Assembly: GCF_002407605.1 (NCBI RefSeq)
Contig: NZ_NXGV01000001.1
Span: forward strand, 1,114,895 to 1,178,894
Direction: 5' to 3'
Length of the DNA stretch: 64,000 nucleotides
From: Marinobacter sp. ANT_B65
GTDB lineage: Bacteria; Pseudomonadota; Gammaproteobacteria; Pseudomonadales; Oleiphilaceae
Part shown: positions 55,346-64,000 of the stretch, piece after piece
Layout: each line of letters begins with the position of its first letter
How positions within the stretch are numbered: position 1 is the stretch's first letter
Made by a program: the position numbers and the translations under genes
The notes under the pieces: model-generated
Databases searched by the model: none
The model's input: only the letters and a program-made list of their open reading frames with translations
Told to the model about the DNA's origin: nothing

Positions 55346-56533
55346 ATGAAAAAACAAATCGTTGATTCCAGACCCGCAGGGCCGAAGCCCTGGTACGATC
55401 CGCGGGTTCGAGCTCTATTTTTTCAGGTTGTTTCGCTGGCCGTGGTTTTCTGGGTTGGCTGGGTACTGATCGACAATACGCTCTCCAATATGCAGAGCCG
55501 GGGTATCAGTACTGGTTTCGGATTCCTTGGTGAATCTGCCGGCTTCGGCATCATTATGCATTTGGTGCCATACGACGCCACTATGTCGTACGGTCGAACC
55601 TTCTGGGTCGGCCTGACCAATACATTGCTTGTGTCGTCCATGGGTGTCGTTACAGCAACCATTCTTGGTTTTGTGATTGGTGTTGCACGTCTGTCCAGCA
55701 ACTGGCTGGTAGCCAAAATTGCACTGCTGTATATAGAAATCATCCGGAATATTCCCCTTCTGCTACAGATATTTTTCTGGTATTTCGCGGTTCTTAGTAA
55801 CCTTCCATCGCCCAGACAAAGCGTGGAGGTTGGCGGTGCACTGTTTTTGAATAACCGCGGCCTGTATCTGCCTGCGCCGATGACCCAGGACGGCTTTGGC
55901 CTGGTATGGGGGGCTGCACTGGTGGCTATTCTGGCCGCTGTAAGCATCCGGATATGGGCAAAGAAACGTCAGCTGGCGACCGGGCAGATCCTGCCGACCT
56001 TCAAGCTGAGTGCTGCGATTCTTATCCTGTTGCCGCTTGTGGCGTTTTTCGTGGCAGGACAGCCGCTGGAATGGGATTTGCCGGCGCTCAAGGGATTTAA
56101 TTTCGGCGGCGGGATTACGCTGATTCCCGAGCTTGTGGCTTTGTGGATTGCGCTTTCCCTCTACACTGCGAGCTTTATCGCGGAGATCGTACGCTCGGGC
56201 ATTTTGTCTGTGAGCCGGGGGCAGACTGAGGCGTCCAAAGCCCTGGGTCTGCCAAGCGGGCTGACGTTGAGGCTGGTGGTTATTCCTCAGGCCATGCGGG
56301 TAATCATTCCGCCTCTGACCAGCCAGTATCTCAACCTTGTGAAGAATTCCTCACTTGCAACCGCTATCGGCTACCCGGATCTGGTTGCTGTGTTTATGGG
56401 CACCACGTTGAATCAGACTGGCCAGGCAGTGGAGGTGGTGGCCATTACAATGGCTGTCTATCTCACCATCAGCTTGCTGATTTCACTGTTCATGAACCTG
56501 TATAACCGGGCCGTTGCGATCAAGGAGCGATGA
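55346..56533 (+). CDS. aapQ: General L-amino acid ABC transporter, permease AapQ
   Basis: 395 residues, inner membrane. About 8 transmembrane helices; N-terminal helix, a periplasmic loop with SRGISTGFGFLGESAGF, and the ABC permease EAA region SRGQTEASKALGLPSGLTLR near the C-terminus. ARLSSNWLVAKIALLYIEIIRNIPLLLQ-type sequence is typical of polar amino acid permeases (HisM class). It pairs with AapM, whose gene overlaps by TGATG. Confidence 0.92.
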   Translation: MKKQIVDSRPAGPKPWYDPRVRALFFQVVSLAVVFWVGWVLIDNTLSNMQSRGISTGFGFLGESAGFGIIMHLVPYDATMSYGRTFWVGLTNTLLVSSMGVVTATILGFVIGVARLSSNWLVAKIALLYIEIIRNIPLLLQIFFWYFAVLSNLPSPRQSVEVGGALFLNNRGLYLPAPMTQDGFGLVWGAALVAILAAVSIRIWAKKRQLATGQILPTFKLSAAILILLPLVAFFVAGQPLEWDLPALKGFNFGGGITLIPELVALWIALSLYTASFIAEIVRSGILSVSRGQTEASKALGLPSGLTLRLVVIPQAMRVIIPPLTSQYLNLVKNSSLATAIGYPDLVAVFMGTTLNQTGQAVEVVAITMAVYLTISLLISLFMNLYNRAVAIKER

Positions 56534-57618
56534 TGACTGAATCGATGATCAAACCCCCTAAAAGAAACCTCGGGCCAGTCAAGTGGATGCGGACGCATCT
56601 GTTTTCCAGCTGGTACAACTCCCTGCTGACTCTGGTGGTTGGCTACCTGCTGGTTACCAGTGTAGGGCCCTTGCTGAACTGGGTGATACTGGACGCCACT
56701 TTTCAGGGTAATGGTCCGGACGATTGTGTTGGGGCAGGTGCCTGCTGGCTGTTCGTTAAGCAGCGTCTGAATTTCTTCATATACGGATTCTACCCGGACG
56801 AACTCCAGTGGCGGGTCGATATCATGTTCGCCCTCTTGGCGGCCGCCTTTGTTCCCCAGTTTATCGAGCGTTTCCCTGGCCGGAAATGGCTCGGAATCTT
56901 CGGTATGACGGGGCTGCCGGTTATAGGCTACGTGTTGATCCCGGGCGGTGTTCCGGGGCTTGAAGAGGTGGGCAGCTCGAAGTGGGGCGGCCTGATGCTC
57001 ACGCTCATCCTGGCCTACATCGGGATACTGGCATCTCTGCCTATCGGAGTTCTGCTTGCCCTCGGGCGCAGGTCGGATATGCCTATTATCCGGGGGTTAT
57101 GCGTGGTGTTTATCGAAGTCTGGCGGGCAGTGCCGTTGATTACAGTACTGTTCATGGCGTCTGTGATGCTGCCTTTGTTTCTTCCCGATGGCGTGAGCTT
57201 CGAAAAACTGGTTCGGGCTTTGATCGGCATTACCTTGTGGCAGTCAGCCTATATGGCTGAAGTCATAAGAGGTGGCCTTCAGGCTATTCCCCGGGGGCAG
57301 TATGAGGCGGCTGATGCTCTGGGCCTGGGTTATTGGCGCAAGATGGGGCTGGTTATTCTGCCTCAGGCGCTGAAGCTGGTTATTCCCGGCATTGTGAATA
57401 CATTTATATCACTGTTCAAGGACACCACACTGGTGTTGATTATTGGCCTTTTCGACATTCTTGGCGCGGTCCAGTCAACGATAGCGGACCCCGCCTGGCA
57501 GAACGTTGCGATAGAGGGGTATGTCTTTGTGGCCTTCTGTTTCTGGGTGTTCTGTTTTGGTATTTCCCGATACAGCCAGAACCTTGAACGAAAGCTTGAT
57601 ACTGGTCACAAAACCTGA
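56533..57618 (+). CDS. aapM: General L-amino acid ABC transporter, permease AapM
   Basis: 361 residues from the second of two adjacent ATGs (56533), which has AAGGAG 5 bases upstream; the first ATG (56530) would be too close. Second permease subunit with about 8-9 helices and the EAA loop [40 protein letters not shown] and [24 protein letters not shown] sequence define the HisM-class fold. It forms the heterodimeric channel with AapQ. Start overlaps the aapQ stop by one base; aapP follows after 10 bp. Confidence 0.92.
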   Translation: MTESMIKPPKRNLGPVKWMRTHLFSSWYNSLLTLVVGYLLVTSVGPLLNWVILDATFQGNGPDDCVGAGACWLFVKQRLNFFIYGFYPDELQWRVDIMFALLAAAFVPQFIERFPGRKWLGIFGMTGLPVIGYVLIPGGVPGLEEVGSSKWGGLMLTLILAYIGILASLPIGVLLALGRRSDMPIIRGLCVVFIEVWRAVPLITVLFMASVMLPLFLPDGVSFEKLVRALIGITLWQSAYMAEVIRGGLQAIPRGQYEAADALGLGYWRKMGLVILPQALKLVIPGIVNTFISLFKDTTLVLIIGLFDILGAVQSTIADPAWQNVAIEGYVFVAFCFWVFCFGISRYSQNLERKLDTGHKT

Positions 57619-57628
57619 TGGTGAGACT

Positions 57629-58408
57629 ATGACACAACACACCGAATCCAAGAATGTGCAGACTGAGAACAAGCCGGGCATCATTCGTGTGGAAGGCATG
57701 CACAAATGGTATGGCGACTTCCATGTTCTCAAAGACCTGAATCTGGCAATTGACCAGGGGGAGCGTATTGTAATCTGTGGCCCTTCCGGCTCCGGGAAAT
57801 CCACGTTCATCCGCTGTATCAATCGCCTTGAAGAGCATCAGCAGGGCAGGATCATCGTTGATGACGTTGAGCTGACCGATGATGTCCGTCACATAGACAG
57901 CGTTCGCCGGGAAGTAGGAATGGTGTTTCAGCACTTTAATCTGTTTCCTCATCTCACTGTGCTGGAAAACTGCTGTCTGTCGCCAATATGGGTGCGCAAG
58001 GTGCCCCGGCGGGAAGCTGAGGCATCTGCCATGGAGTATCTTGAGCGGGTGAAAATTCCGGACCAGGCTAACAAGTTTCCGGGTCAGTTATCGGGCGGTC
58101 AGCAACAACGGGTAGCCATTGCCAGAGCTCTGTGCATGAAACCCAAAATCATGTTGTTTGATGAACCTACGTCGGCGCTTGACCCGGAAATGATAAAAGA
58201 AGTGCTGGATGTCATGATTGAGCTCGCTGGAAGCGGCATGACGATGATCTGCGTTACCCATGAAATGGGATTTGCCAAGACTGTAGCAGATAGGGTGATC
58301 TTCATGGATGCTGGAGAGATAGTAGAAGAGGCCCCGCCCAGCGAATTTTTCAGCAACCCCAGAGAAGCGCGCACCCAGCAATTCCTGCAGCAGATTCTGC
58401 AGCACTGA
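57629..58408 (+). CDS. aapP: General L-amino acid ABC transporter, ATPase AapP
   Basis: 259 residues from the ATG at 57629, after GGTGAG. Walker A is [10 protein letters not shown]-loop [13 protein letters not shown], signature [15 protein letters not shown], Walker [13 protein letters not shown], and switch His in [12 protein letters not shown]. HisP/GlnQ class. It energises the AapQM channel from the cytoplasmic side. An in-frame extension into aapM is open but has no ribosome site and is not part of the family. Confidence 0.95.
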   Translation: MTQHTESKNVQTENKPGIIRVEGMHKWYGDFHVLKDLNLAIDQGERIVICGPSGSGKSTFIRCINRLEEHQQGRIIVDDVELTDDVRHIDSVRREVGMVFQHFNLFPHLTVLENCCLSPIWVRKVPRREAEASAMEYLERVKIPDQANKFPGQLSGGQQQRVAIARALCMKPKIMLFDEPTSALDPEMIKEVLDVMIELAGSGMTMICVTHEMGFAKTVADRVIFMDAGEIVEEAPPSEFFSNPREARTQQFLQQILQH

Positions 58409-58419
58409 CGAACCTGCAC

Positions 58420-58452
58420 TCTTCCGGGGACTCTTACCGGGGCTCCGGAAGA
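58420..58452. terminator. Hairpin between aapP and lpxH
   Basis: TCTTCCGG and CCGGAAGA form an 8-bp stem around 17 bases in the convergent gap. No T run follows, so termination efficiency is uncertain. Confidence 0.45.
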
Positions 58453-58531
58453 ATGTGCTGATCAATATCCATCTGCGGGGCGGGTATGCAAGGACAGGCT
58501 TTGGTCAGGTGCACTGGTCATGGCGGAAGTG

Positions 58532-59257
58532 TCAGAGCGGCGCCTTTTTCAGCTCGGGCTCTTGCCCGGGCTTCGCATACAGCCACCACAGGTTTTCATC
58601 CCAGTCTCCCAGAACAATCCGTTTTGCGGTTTTGCCGTTTACTTTCAGACTATGCTCAGCGGGCCGGTGTGTGTGGCCATGAATCAGTTGAGATACATTA
58701 CTGGCTTCCATGACACGTACGACTTCCCCGGGCGTGACATCCATGATGTCCTCGGCTTTGTCACGATTCGTCGCCATGCTCATTTCCCTGAGTTGCCGGG
58801 CCATCTGCTGACGATCTTTGAGAGGGCGGGCCAGAATCAGTTTTTGTGTCTGTGGGTTACGCATGTTGGCGCGGAACTTCTGATACTGGACGTCAGCTGT
58901 ACAAAGGCTGTCGCCGTGCATCAGCAGGGTAGGGGTGCCGTACAGATTGATCAGCGTGGGATCGTCCAGCAGCGTAGCACCGGCTCGCTTGCAAAAATCT
59001 TCGCCCAGTAAAAAATCCCGGTTGCCGTGCATCAGGAAGATCCTGGTGCCGTTTGTGCTCAGTGTGTGCAGTGCTGTGGCGATCTGATCCTGCAGAGGTG
59101 TTCGTTCATCGTCACCGATCCAGGCTTCAAAAAAATCACCAAGGATGTACAGCTGTTCTGCGCCGGGAGCTTCTTTCTCCAGAAAGCGAAGAAACGCCCC
59201 GGTAATGTCGGGGCGAGACTCTTCCAGGTGAAGATCGGAAATAAACAGCGTGGTCAC
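58532..59257 (-). CDS. lpxH: UDP-2,3-diacylglucosamine diphosphatase LpxH
   Basis: 241 residues from a GTG with GGAGG upstream. It hydrolyses UDP-2,3-diacylglucosamine to lipid X in lipid A synthesis at the cytoplasmic membrane face. It is a calcineurin-like phosphoesterase with the metal motifs [34 protein letters not shown] and HGHTHRP all intact. Its start overlaps the ppiB stop by GTGA, so the two are translationally coupled as in other gammaproteobacteria. Confidence 0.95.
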   Translation of the reverse strand: MTTLFISDLHLEESRPDITGAFLRFLEKEAPGAEQLYILGDFFEAWIGDDERTPLQDQIATALHTLSTNGTRIFLMHGNRDFLLGEDFCKRAGATLLDDPTLINLYGTPTLLMHGDSLCTADVQYQKFRANMRNPQTQKLILARPLKDRQQMARQLREMSMATNRDKAEDIMDVTPGEVVRVMEASNVSQLIHGHTHRPAEHSLKVNGKTAKRIVLGDWDENLWWLYAKPGQEPELKKAPL

Positions 59258-59763
59258 GCTGCGCCTCCGTCCTCTATAACACTGGCTTTCACAATTACCA
59301 CGTCTTCAAAGGGTACGTCCTGATGTCCTGCATTCATGGTTGTGCGTACAGCGCGTATAGCGTTGACCGTGTCCATGCCTTCTGCAACCTTGCCAAACAC
59401 GCAGTAGCCCCAGCCTTCAGCATTTTTGGCGGTGTGATCCAGAAAACCATTGTTTTCCACATTGATGAAAAACTGCGCTGTGGCCGAGTGTGGATCCATG
59501 GTGCGAGCCATGGCGACAGTACCTTGCATGTTGCTCAGGCCGTTATCTGCCTCATTCTGAATGGGATCACGGGTTTTCCTTGCGGTCATGCCTGGCTCAA
59601 AGCCGCCGCCCTGAATCATGAAGTTGCTGATTACCCTGTGAAAAATAAGGCCATCGTAGAAACCGTCGCGAACATACTGTTCAAAGTTTTTTGCGGTTTC
59701 AGGGGCTTTTTCGTAATCCAGTTCGAGCTTGATGTCGCCGTGATTGGTTGTCAGCAGAATCAT
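59254..59763 (-). CDS. ppiB: Peptidyl-prolyl cis-trans isomerase B (cyclophilin)
   Basis: 169 residues without a signal peptide, so cytoplasmic. Cyclophilin core: [18 protein letters not shown] with the catalytic Arg, [18 protein letters not shown] and [14 protein letters not shown]. It speeds proline isomerisation in folding proteins. AGGA precedes the ATG. It is divergent from glnS and coupled to lpxH, the usual glnS/ppiB-lpxH arrangement. Confidence 0.95.
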   Translation of the reverse strand: MILLTTNHGDIKLELDYEKAPETAKNFEQYVRDGFYDGLIFHRVISNFMIQGGGFEPGMTARKTRDPIQNEADNGLSNMQGTVAMARTMDPHSATAQFFINVENNGFLDHTAKNAEGWGYCVFGKVAEGMDTVNAIRAVRTTMNAGHQDVPFEDVVIVKASVIEDGGAA

Positions 59764-59897
59764 CAGGGGGTCCTGTTCGTTAGGTTGGAATCGGTTAAGC
59801 GGTTATTGTACGCAAGAGTTTCCGGTGATGCATGAGTCCAGATCTGATTTATGAGTATAATAGCCGGTTTACGACCCACTTTTTTAATAGAGATTGT

Positions 59898-61568
59898 ATG
59901 AGCGCCGAGTCGAAGAAAGCCCATAACTTTATTCAGAGCCTGATTGAAGACGCCATCGCCAAAGGAGAGCAGACTGCCCCGGTGGTGACCCGTTTCCCGC
60001 CTGAGCCCAATGGTTACCTGCATGTCGGCCACGCCAAATCTATCTGCCTTAACTTTGGTATAGCTGAGACATTTTCCGGTGAGTGCAATCTGCGGTTTGA
60101 CGACACCAATCCGGAGAAGGAAAGCCAGGAATACATTGATGCCATCAAAAAGGATGTCGAATGGCTGGGTTATACCTGGGCAGGAGACGTGCGTTATGCC
60201 TCCGATTATTTTGATGTCATCTATTACTTTGCAGAAGAGTTGATCGAGAAGGGCAAGGCATACGTGTGTGCGCTGTCCGCTGATCAGATGGCGGAATATC
60301 GTGGCAATCTTAAAGAGCCGGGAAAAGACAGCCCCTACCGTGACCGTCCTGTTGAGGAAAACCTTAAGCTTTTCCGCGATATGCGCGATGGTAAGTATCA
60401 AAATGGTGAGATGGTATTACGGGCCAGAATCGATATGGCGTCCCCTAACATGAATCTGCGGGACCCTATCCTTTATCGTATTCGTTACGCCGAGCATCAC
60501 CAGACGGGCAATAAATGGTGCATTTACCCGATGTACGATTTCACTCACCCCATCTCGGATGCCATGGAGGGGGTCACCCACTCCCTGTGTACGCTTGAGT
60601 TTGAAGATCATCGCCCTCTGTATGACTGGGTGCTGGACAATATAACCGTCCCCTGTCATCCGCGGCAGATCGAGTTTGCCCGTCTCAATCTGAATTACAC
60701 CATTACCAGCAAGCGCAAGCTCAAGCGGCTGGTGGACGAGCGTCTGGTCGATGGCTGGGATGACCCGCGCATGCCTACCATTTCAGGCATGCGTCGCCGT
60801 GGATACACCCCGGAATCCGTGCGCGCATTCTGTGACATGATTGGTGTGAACAAGGCCGGCGGCACTGTAGATATGGGCATGCTGGAATTCGCCATCCGCG
60901 AAGATCTTAACACCCGTGCTCCCCGCGCCATGTGTGTTATGAACCCGTTGAAAGTGACACTTACCAATTACCCTGCTGACAAAACGGAAACTCTGGTTTT
61001 GCCGGTCCATCCACAGAACCCTGACATGGGCCAGCGTGAAGTTACCTGGAGTCAGACCCTGTATATCGATCGGGAAGATTTTATCGAAGAGGTACCACGT
61101 AAGTGGAAACGTCTGGCGCCTGACCAGGCTGTTCGTCTGCGTGGCGGCTATGTGATGACATGCAAGGAAGTTGTTCGGGATGCCAGTGGCGAGATTGTGG
61201 AACTCCGTTGTGAATATGATCCGGCCACTCTGGGAGTCAACCCCGAAGGCTACAAGCCCAAGGGCGTTATTCACTGGGTTTCCGCGACCGACAGTGTCAG
61301 CTGTGATATCAATCTCTATGACCGCCTGTTTAACCATGAGTCACCGGACAGCGACAAGGACGGCGATCTGATCGACCACATTAATCCTCAGTCGCTTGCT
61401 GTTCTCAAGGATGCGAGGGTAGAGCGAAGCCTGGCGAAGCCTCAAACCGATCTGCCTTATCAGTTTGAGCGGGAAGGGTATTTTTTCTGCGATCAGGAGC
61501 TGACCGCCGCAGCCGGCAAGCCGGTATTCAATCGCACCGTTACCTTGAGGGATTCCTGGGGTAAGTAA
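59898..61568 (+). CDS. glnS: Glutaminyl-tRNA synthetase
   Basis: 556 residues from the ATG at 59898 (MSAESKKAHNFIQSLIEDA), the family start; an earlier in-frame ATG is within the promoter region. Class I synthetase with HIGH-type motif PPEPNGYLHVGHAKSI and KMSKS-type MSKR region as TSKRKLKRLV. Also LRFDDTNPEKE, YPMYDFTHPISD, and C-terminal anticodon-binding beta barrels ending PVFNRTVTLRDSWG. A perfect TATAAT lies at 59856-59861 but no good -35 is seen. cysS follows after 16 bp. Confidence 0.96.
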   Translation: MSAESKKAHNFIQSLIEDAIAKGEQTAPVVTRFPPEPNGYLHVGHAKSICLNFGIAETFSGECNLRFDDTNPEKESQEYIDAIKKDVEWLGYTWAGDVRYASDYFDVIYYFAEELIEKGKAYVCALSADQMAEYRGNLKEPGKDSPYRDRPVEENLKLFRDMRDGKYQNGEMVLRARIDMASPNMNLRDPILYRIRYAEHHQTGNKWCIYPMYDFTHPISDAMEGVTHSLCTLEFEDHRPLYDWVLDNITVPCHPRQIEFARLNLNYTITSKRKLKRLVDERLVDGWDDPRMPTISGMRRRGYTPESVRAFCDMIGVNKAGGTVDMGMLEFAIREDLNTRAPRAMCVMNPLKVTLTNYPADKTETLVLPVHPQNPDMGQREVTWSQTLYIDREDFIEEVPRKWKRLAPDQAVRLRGGYVMTCKEVVRDASGEIVELRCEYDPATLGVNPEGYKPKGVIHWVSATDSVSCDINLYDRLFNHESPDSDKDGDLIDHINPQSLAVLKDARVERSLAKPQTDLPYQFEREGYFFCDQELTAAAGKPVFNRTVTLRDSWGK

Positions 61569-61584
61569 TCGGGAGGCCAGAGCT

Positions 61585-62973
61585 TTGATCAGAATTTACA
61601 ATACGCTTACTCAGCAGAAAGAAATCTTCACGCCTATCGAGCCGGGAAAGGTTCGTATGTACGTGTGCGGGATGACGGTTTACGACTACTGCCATCTAGG
61701 CCACGCCCGGGTACTGGTGGCGTTTGATGTAGTAACCCGTTACCTGCGCAATCGTGGCTACGACGTGACTTACGTGCGTAATATCACCGATATCGACGAC
61801 AAGATACTCCGACGGGCTGAGGAAAACGGTGAGCCCTATACTGAGCTTACAGAGCGCATGATCGCTGCCATGCATGAAGATGAGGCCCGTCTTGGGGTTC
61901 TTTCTCCCAGTGCAGAGCCGCGGGCGACGGATTACATTGCTGACATTATCGCCATGATAAATACGCTGGTTGAGTCGGAGCATGCCTACGCTGCCGGTAA
62001 CGGAGACGTGTATTTTTCCGTTGAGTCGTTTAAGGACTACGGCAAACTCAGCAAGAAAAAACTGGAAGATCTGCTGGCGGGGGCGCGCATTGATGTACAG
62101 GAAGCCAAGCGCAGCCCTGCTGATTTTGCGTTGTGGAAGGCCGCCGGTGAAGGCGAAGTGAGCTGGCCTTCGCCCTGGGGGAATGGCCGCCCGGGCTGGC
62201 ATATTGAATGTTCCGCCATGTCGAACCATTGCCTGGGCGATACGTTCGATATTCATGGTGGCGGGCCGGATCTTCTGTTCCCTCACCACGAGAATGAAAT
62301 TGCACAGTCTGAGTGTGCGACAGGCCACAGGTTCGTAAATACCTGGATGCATGCGGGTGCGATTCGCGTGAACAAGGAAAAGATGTCCAAGTCTTTGGGC
62401 AACTTTTTCACAATACGGGAGATTCTTGAAACCTACCCGCCTGAGGTGGTGCGTTTCTTTCTGGTCTCCAGCCACTACCGTAGCCAGGTGGATTACTCCG
62501 AAGATAACCTTGCGGAAGCCGGGCGATCACTGGCGAGGCTTTATCATGCTTTGCGCGGTATTGAACCAGCGAATTCCAGCGATGTGCCTGAGACGGATCA
62601 CGACCGGCGTTTTGTGGAGTTGATGGATGATGACTTCAACTGCGCAGGTGCAATTTCGGTACTGCATGCATTAGCCAACGATATCAATCAGCACCGTCGT
62701 GAGGGCCGGGATGAAGACGCGCAGAAGGCTGCGGCTGTCATGATCCGGCTTGGTGATGTGCTCGGCCTGTTACAGCAGGATCCGGATGCTTTTTTTCAGG
62801 CAGATGCCGGCGGCGAACTGACCGCTGCGGATATTGAAGCCAAAATTCAGGCTCGTGCTGATGCCCGTAAGGCCAGAGACTTTGCCGGCGCTGATCGCAT
62901 CCGGGAAGAGTTGTTGGAGCAGGGCGTCATACTGGATGATTCACGGGAAGGAACGAGCTGGCGGCGCAGCTGA
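61585..62973 (+). CDS. cysS: Cysteinyl-tRNA synthetase
   Basis: 462 residues from a TTG (LIRIYNTLTQQKEIFTPIEPG) with GGGAGG 8 bases upstream. The N-terminus matches the family. Class I enzyme: zinc Cys in VCGMTVYDYCHLGHARV, which also holds the HIGH motif, zinc ligands in WHIECSAMSNHCLGD and FPHHENEIAQSE, and KMSKSLGNFFTIRE. Normal length. Operon with glnS. Confidence 0.96.
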   Translation: MIRIYNTLTQQKEIFTPIEPGKVRMYVCGMTVYDYCHLGHARVLVAFDVVTRYLRNRGYDVTYVRNITDIDDKILRRAEENGEPYTELTERMIAAMHEDEARLGVLSPSAEPRATDYIADIIAMINTLVESEHAYAAGNGDVYFSVESFKDYGKLSKKKLEDLLAGARIDVQEAKRSPADFALWKAAGEGEVSWPSPWGNGRPGWHIECSAMSNHCLGDTFDIHGGGPDLLFPHHENEIAQSECATGHRFVNTWMHAGAIRVNKEKMSKSLGNFFTIREILETYPPEVVRFFLVSSHYRSQVDYSEDNLAEAGRSLARLYHALRGIEPANSSDVPETDHDRRFVELMDDDFNCAGAISVLHALANDINQHRREGRDEDAQKAAAVMIRLGDVLGLLQQDPDAFFQADAGGELTAADIEAKIQARADARKARDFAGADRIREELLEQGVILDDSREGTSWRRS

Positions 62974-63006
62974 CGCTGTTACCAAGGTCGTGTTGTATTC
63001 GGGTAT

Positions 63007-63035
63007 ATGACGTTATACGGAATTTCCCGTACAAT
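63007..63035 (+). promoter_or_regulatory. Candidate sigma-70 promoter for glcB
   Basis: ATGACG (63007-63012), 17 bp, TACAAT (63030-63035). This gives a leader of about 68 bases before the glcB ATG. Confidence 0.55.
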
Positions 63036-63109
63036 GCGGCCACCAATTTTACCAGGCCCGACCGCTGAGCGGCTTTCGGGGCAGGGCTAACCCACTGAGG
63101 CTAAGAACG

Positions 63110-64000
63110 ATGACAGAGCGCGTACAACTCGGCGGCATTCAGGTCGCAAAGAATTTGTATGACTTCGTGAATAACGAAGCAATTCCGGGTACCGGAGTGG
63201 ATGCCGAAAAATTCTGGGCGGAATTCGACAAGATCGTCAACGATCTGGCACCGCGTAACCGCGAGCTTCTCGCCAAGCGTGATGCTATTCAGGAAAAAAT
63301 GGACAGCTGGAACCGGGATCACAAAGGCAAGAAGCTGGACATGGCTGCCTACAAATCCTTTCTGAAGGATATTGGATACCTGGTGGACGAGCCGGCAGAT
63401 TTCCGGATTTCTACTGTCAATGTTGATCCTGAAGTTGCGACCATGGCTGGCCCTCAGCTCGTGGTTCCGATTATGAATGCCCGCTTCGCACTTAATGCGG
63501 CAAATGCGCGCTGGGGTAGTCTGTACGACGCACTGTATGGCACCGACGCCATTCCTGAAGAAAACGGTGCGGAAAAAGGTCGTGGTTACAACCCTGTGCG
63601 CGGCGCCAGGGTTATTGAATTTGCACGTAACCTGCTGGACAACTCTGCTCCGCTGGCTGCTGGTAGCCACAAAGATGCGGCCCTGTATCAGGTTGCCGGA
63701 GGCAAACTGGTCGTCAAAATGCAGAATGGCGACGTTACCGGCCTGAAAGATGAATCCGGGTTTGTTGGTTATACCGGTGCTGCGGATGCTCCCAACGGCA
63801 TTCTTCTGGTCAAGAATGGCATGCATTTCGAAATCCAGATCGATGCCAGCCATCCGATCGGCAAAGATGACGGAGCACACGTAAAAGACGTGCTGATGGA
63901 GTCTGCGCTGACAACTATTATGGATTGTGAAGATTCTGTCGCCGCAGTTGATGCTGCTGATAAGGCTCTGGCTTACAGCAACTGGCTTGGCTTGATGAAA
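63110..64000 (+). CDS. glcB: Malate synthase G (3' end outside window)
   Basis: 297 residues are visible from the ATG at 63110, with GAGG 9 bases upstream; the family is about 725 residues. It condenses glyoxylate with acetyl-CoA to malate. N-terminal clasp domain MTERVQLGGIQVAKNLYDFV and the conserved FRISTVNVDPEVATMAGPQLVVP, NARFALNAANARWGSLYDALYGTDAIPE, and the beginning of the catalytic barrel TTIMDCEDSVAAVDAADK are present. It would work with glyoxylate from the glyoxylate shunt or glycolate oxidation, so with AcnB in two-carbon metabolism. Confidence 0.95.
   Translation, partial: MTERVQLGGIQVAKNLYDFVNNEAIPGTGVDAEKFWAEFDKIVNDLAPRNRELLAKRDAIQEKMDSWNRDHKGKKLDMAAYKSFLKDIGYLVDEPADFRISTVNVDPEVATMAGPQLVVPIMNARFALNAANARWGSLYDALYGTDAIPEENGAEKGRGYNPVRGARVIEFARNLLDNSAPLAAGSHKDAALYQVAGGKLVVKMQNGDVTGLKDESGFVGYTGAADAPNGILLVKNGMHFEIQIDASHPIGKDDGAHVKDVLMESALTTIMDCEDSVAAVDAADKALAYSNWLGLMK

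Noticed and set aside
57521..57628. N-terminal extension of aapP inside aapM
   Set aside because: Overlap with a conserved permease gene in another frame; the ATG at 57629 matches the family.

Overview
The window looks like a chromosomal segment of a marine gammaproteobacterium, most likely Marinobacter or a close relative. This rests on gene content and order (rne-rluC-HAD-sppA / yceF / yceD-rpmF-plsX-fabD-fabG-acpP-fabF-pabC-mltG-tmk), AcnB, MiaE, RraA and PSRP sequences of gammaproteobacterial type, and the paired LysR-fpr locus. No rRNA, tRNA, CRISPR array, insertion sequence or prophage was recognised. Most of the window is ordinary core genome; the accessory part lies at about 39.5-53 kb.

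Layout. 1-2.1 kb: the 3' end of a MobA-like nucleotidyltransferase, a receiver protein with a C-terminal membrane anchor, and an unknown membrane protein. 2.2-9.1 kb: an M16 metalloprotease, then the divergent pair ppsR/ppsA, then rraA. 9.1-12.0 kb: PilZ protein, SH3/coiled-coil membrane protein, YciI-like protein, PHP exonuclease (rnm) and a YecA-type protein. 12.0-27.4 kb: RNase E, RluC, a HAD phosphatase, SppA and YceF, then the yceD-rpmF-plsX-fabD-fabG-acpP-fabF-pabC-mltG-tmk fatty-acid and envelope cluster. 27.4-34.1 kb: an AraC regulator, PutP, and a three-gene TAXI-TRAP transporter plus TauE/SafE operon. 34.2-39.4 kb: acnB, miaE, and a LysR gene divergent from ferredoxin-NADP reductase.

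39.5-52.8 kb is the most interesting part. It holds a malonyl-CoA decarboxylase / acetoacetyl-CoA reductase / acyl-CoA dehydrogenase / semialdehyde dehydrogenase operon, a divergent (R)-enoyl-CoA hydratase / isochorismatase-family operon, a PAS kinase and FixJ-type regulator, a thioesterase, a gutted molybdopterin oxidoreductase pseudogene, an uncharacterised permease and an acyl-CoA ligase. Three copies of one palindrome (arms AAACCAAGTA and TACTTGGTTT around 4 bp, the third copy shorter) lie in front of the divergent operon pair, the pseudogene and the permease-ligase operon. They suggest a single regulon for uptake, CoA activation and oxidation of an unidentified carboxylic acid, possibly via malonyl-CoA. 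The regulator is not in the window.

53-64 kb: an unknown lipoprotein with a lysozyme-like signature, an aapJQMP amino-acid ABC transporter with a convincing sigma-54 promoter, then ppiB-lpxH, glnS-cysS, and malate synthase G running off the end.

Start codons were re-chosen from family alignment and Shine-Dalgarno position for ppsR, rraA, the YciI protein, rne, yceF, plsX, fabG, acpP, fabF, mltG, the TAXI protein, acnB, the LysR gene, the CoA ligase, aapM, aapP and glnS. All functional calls come from reading the sequence and recalling families; no database search was run.
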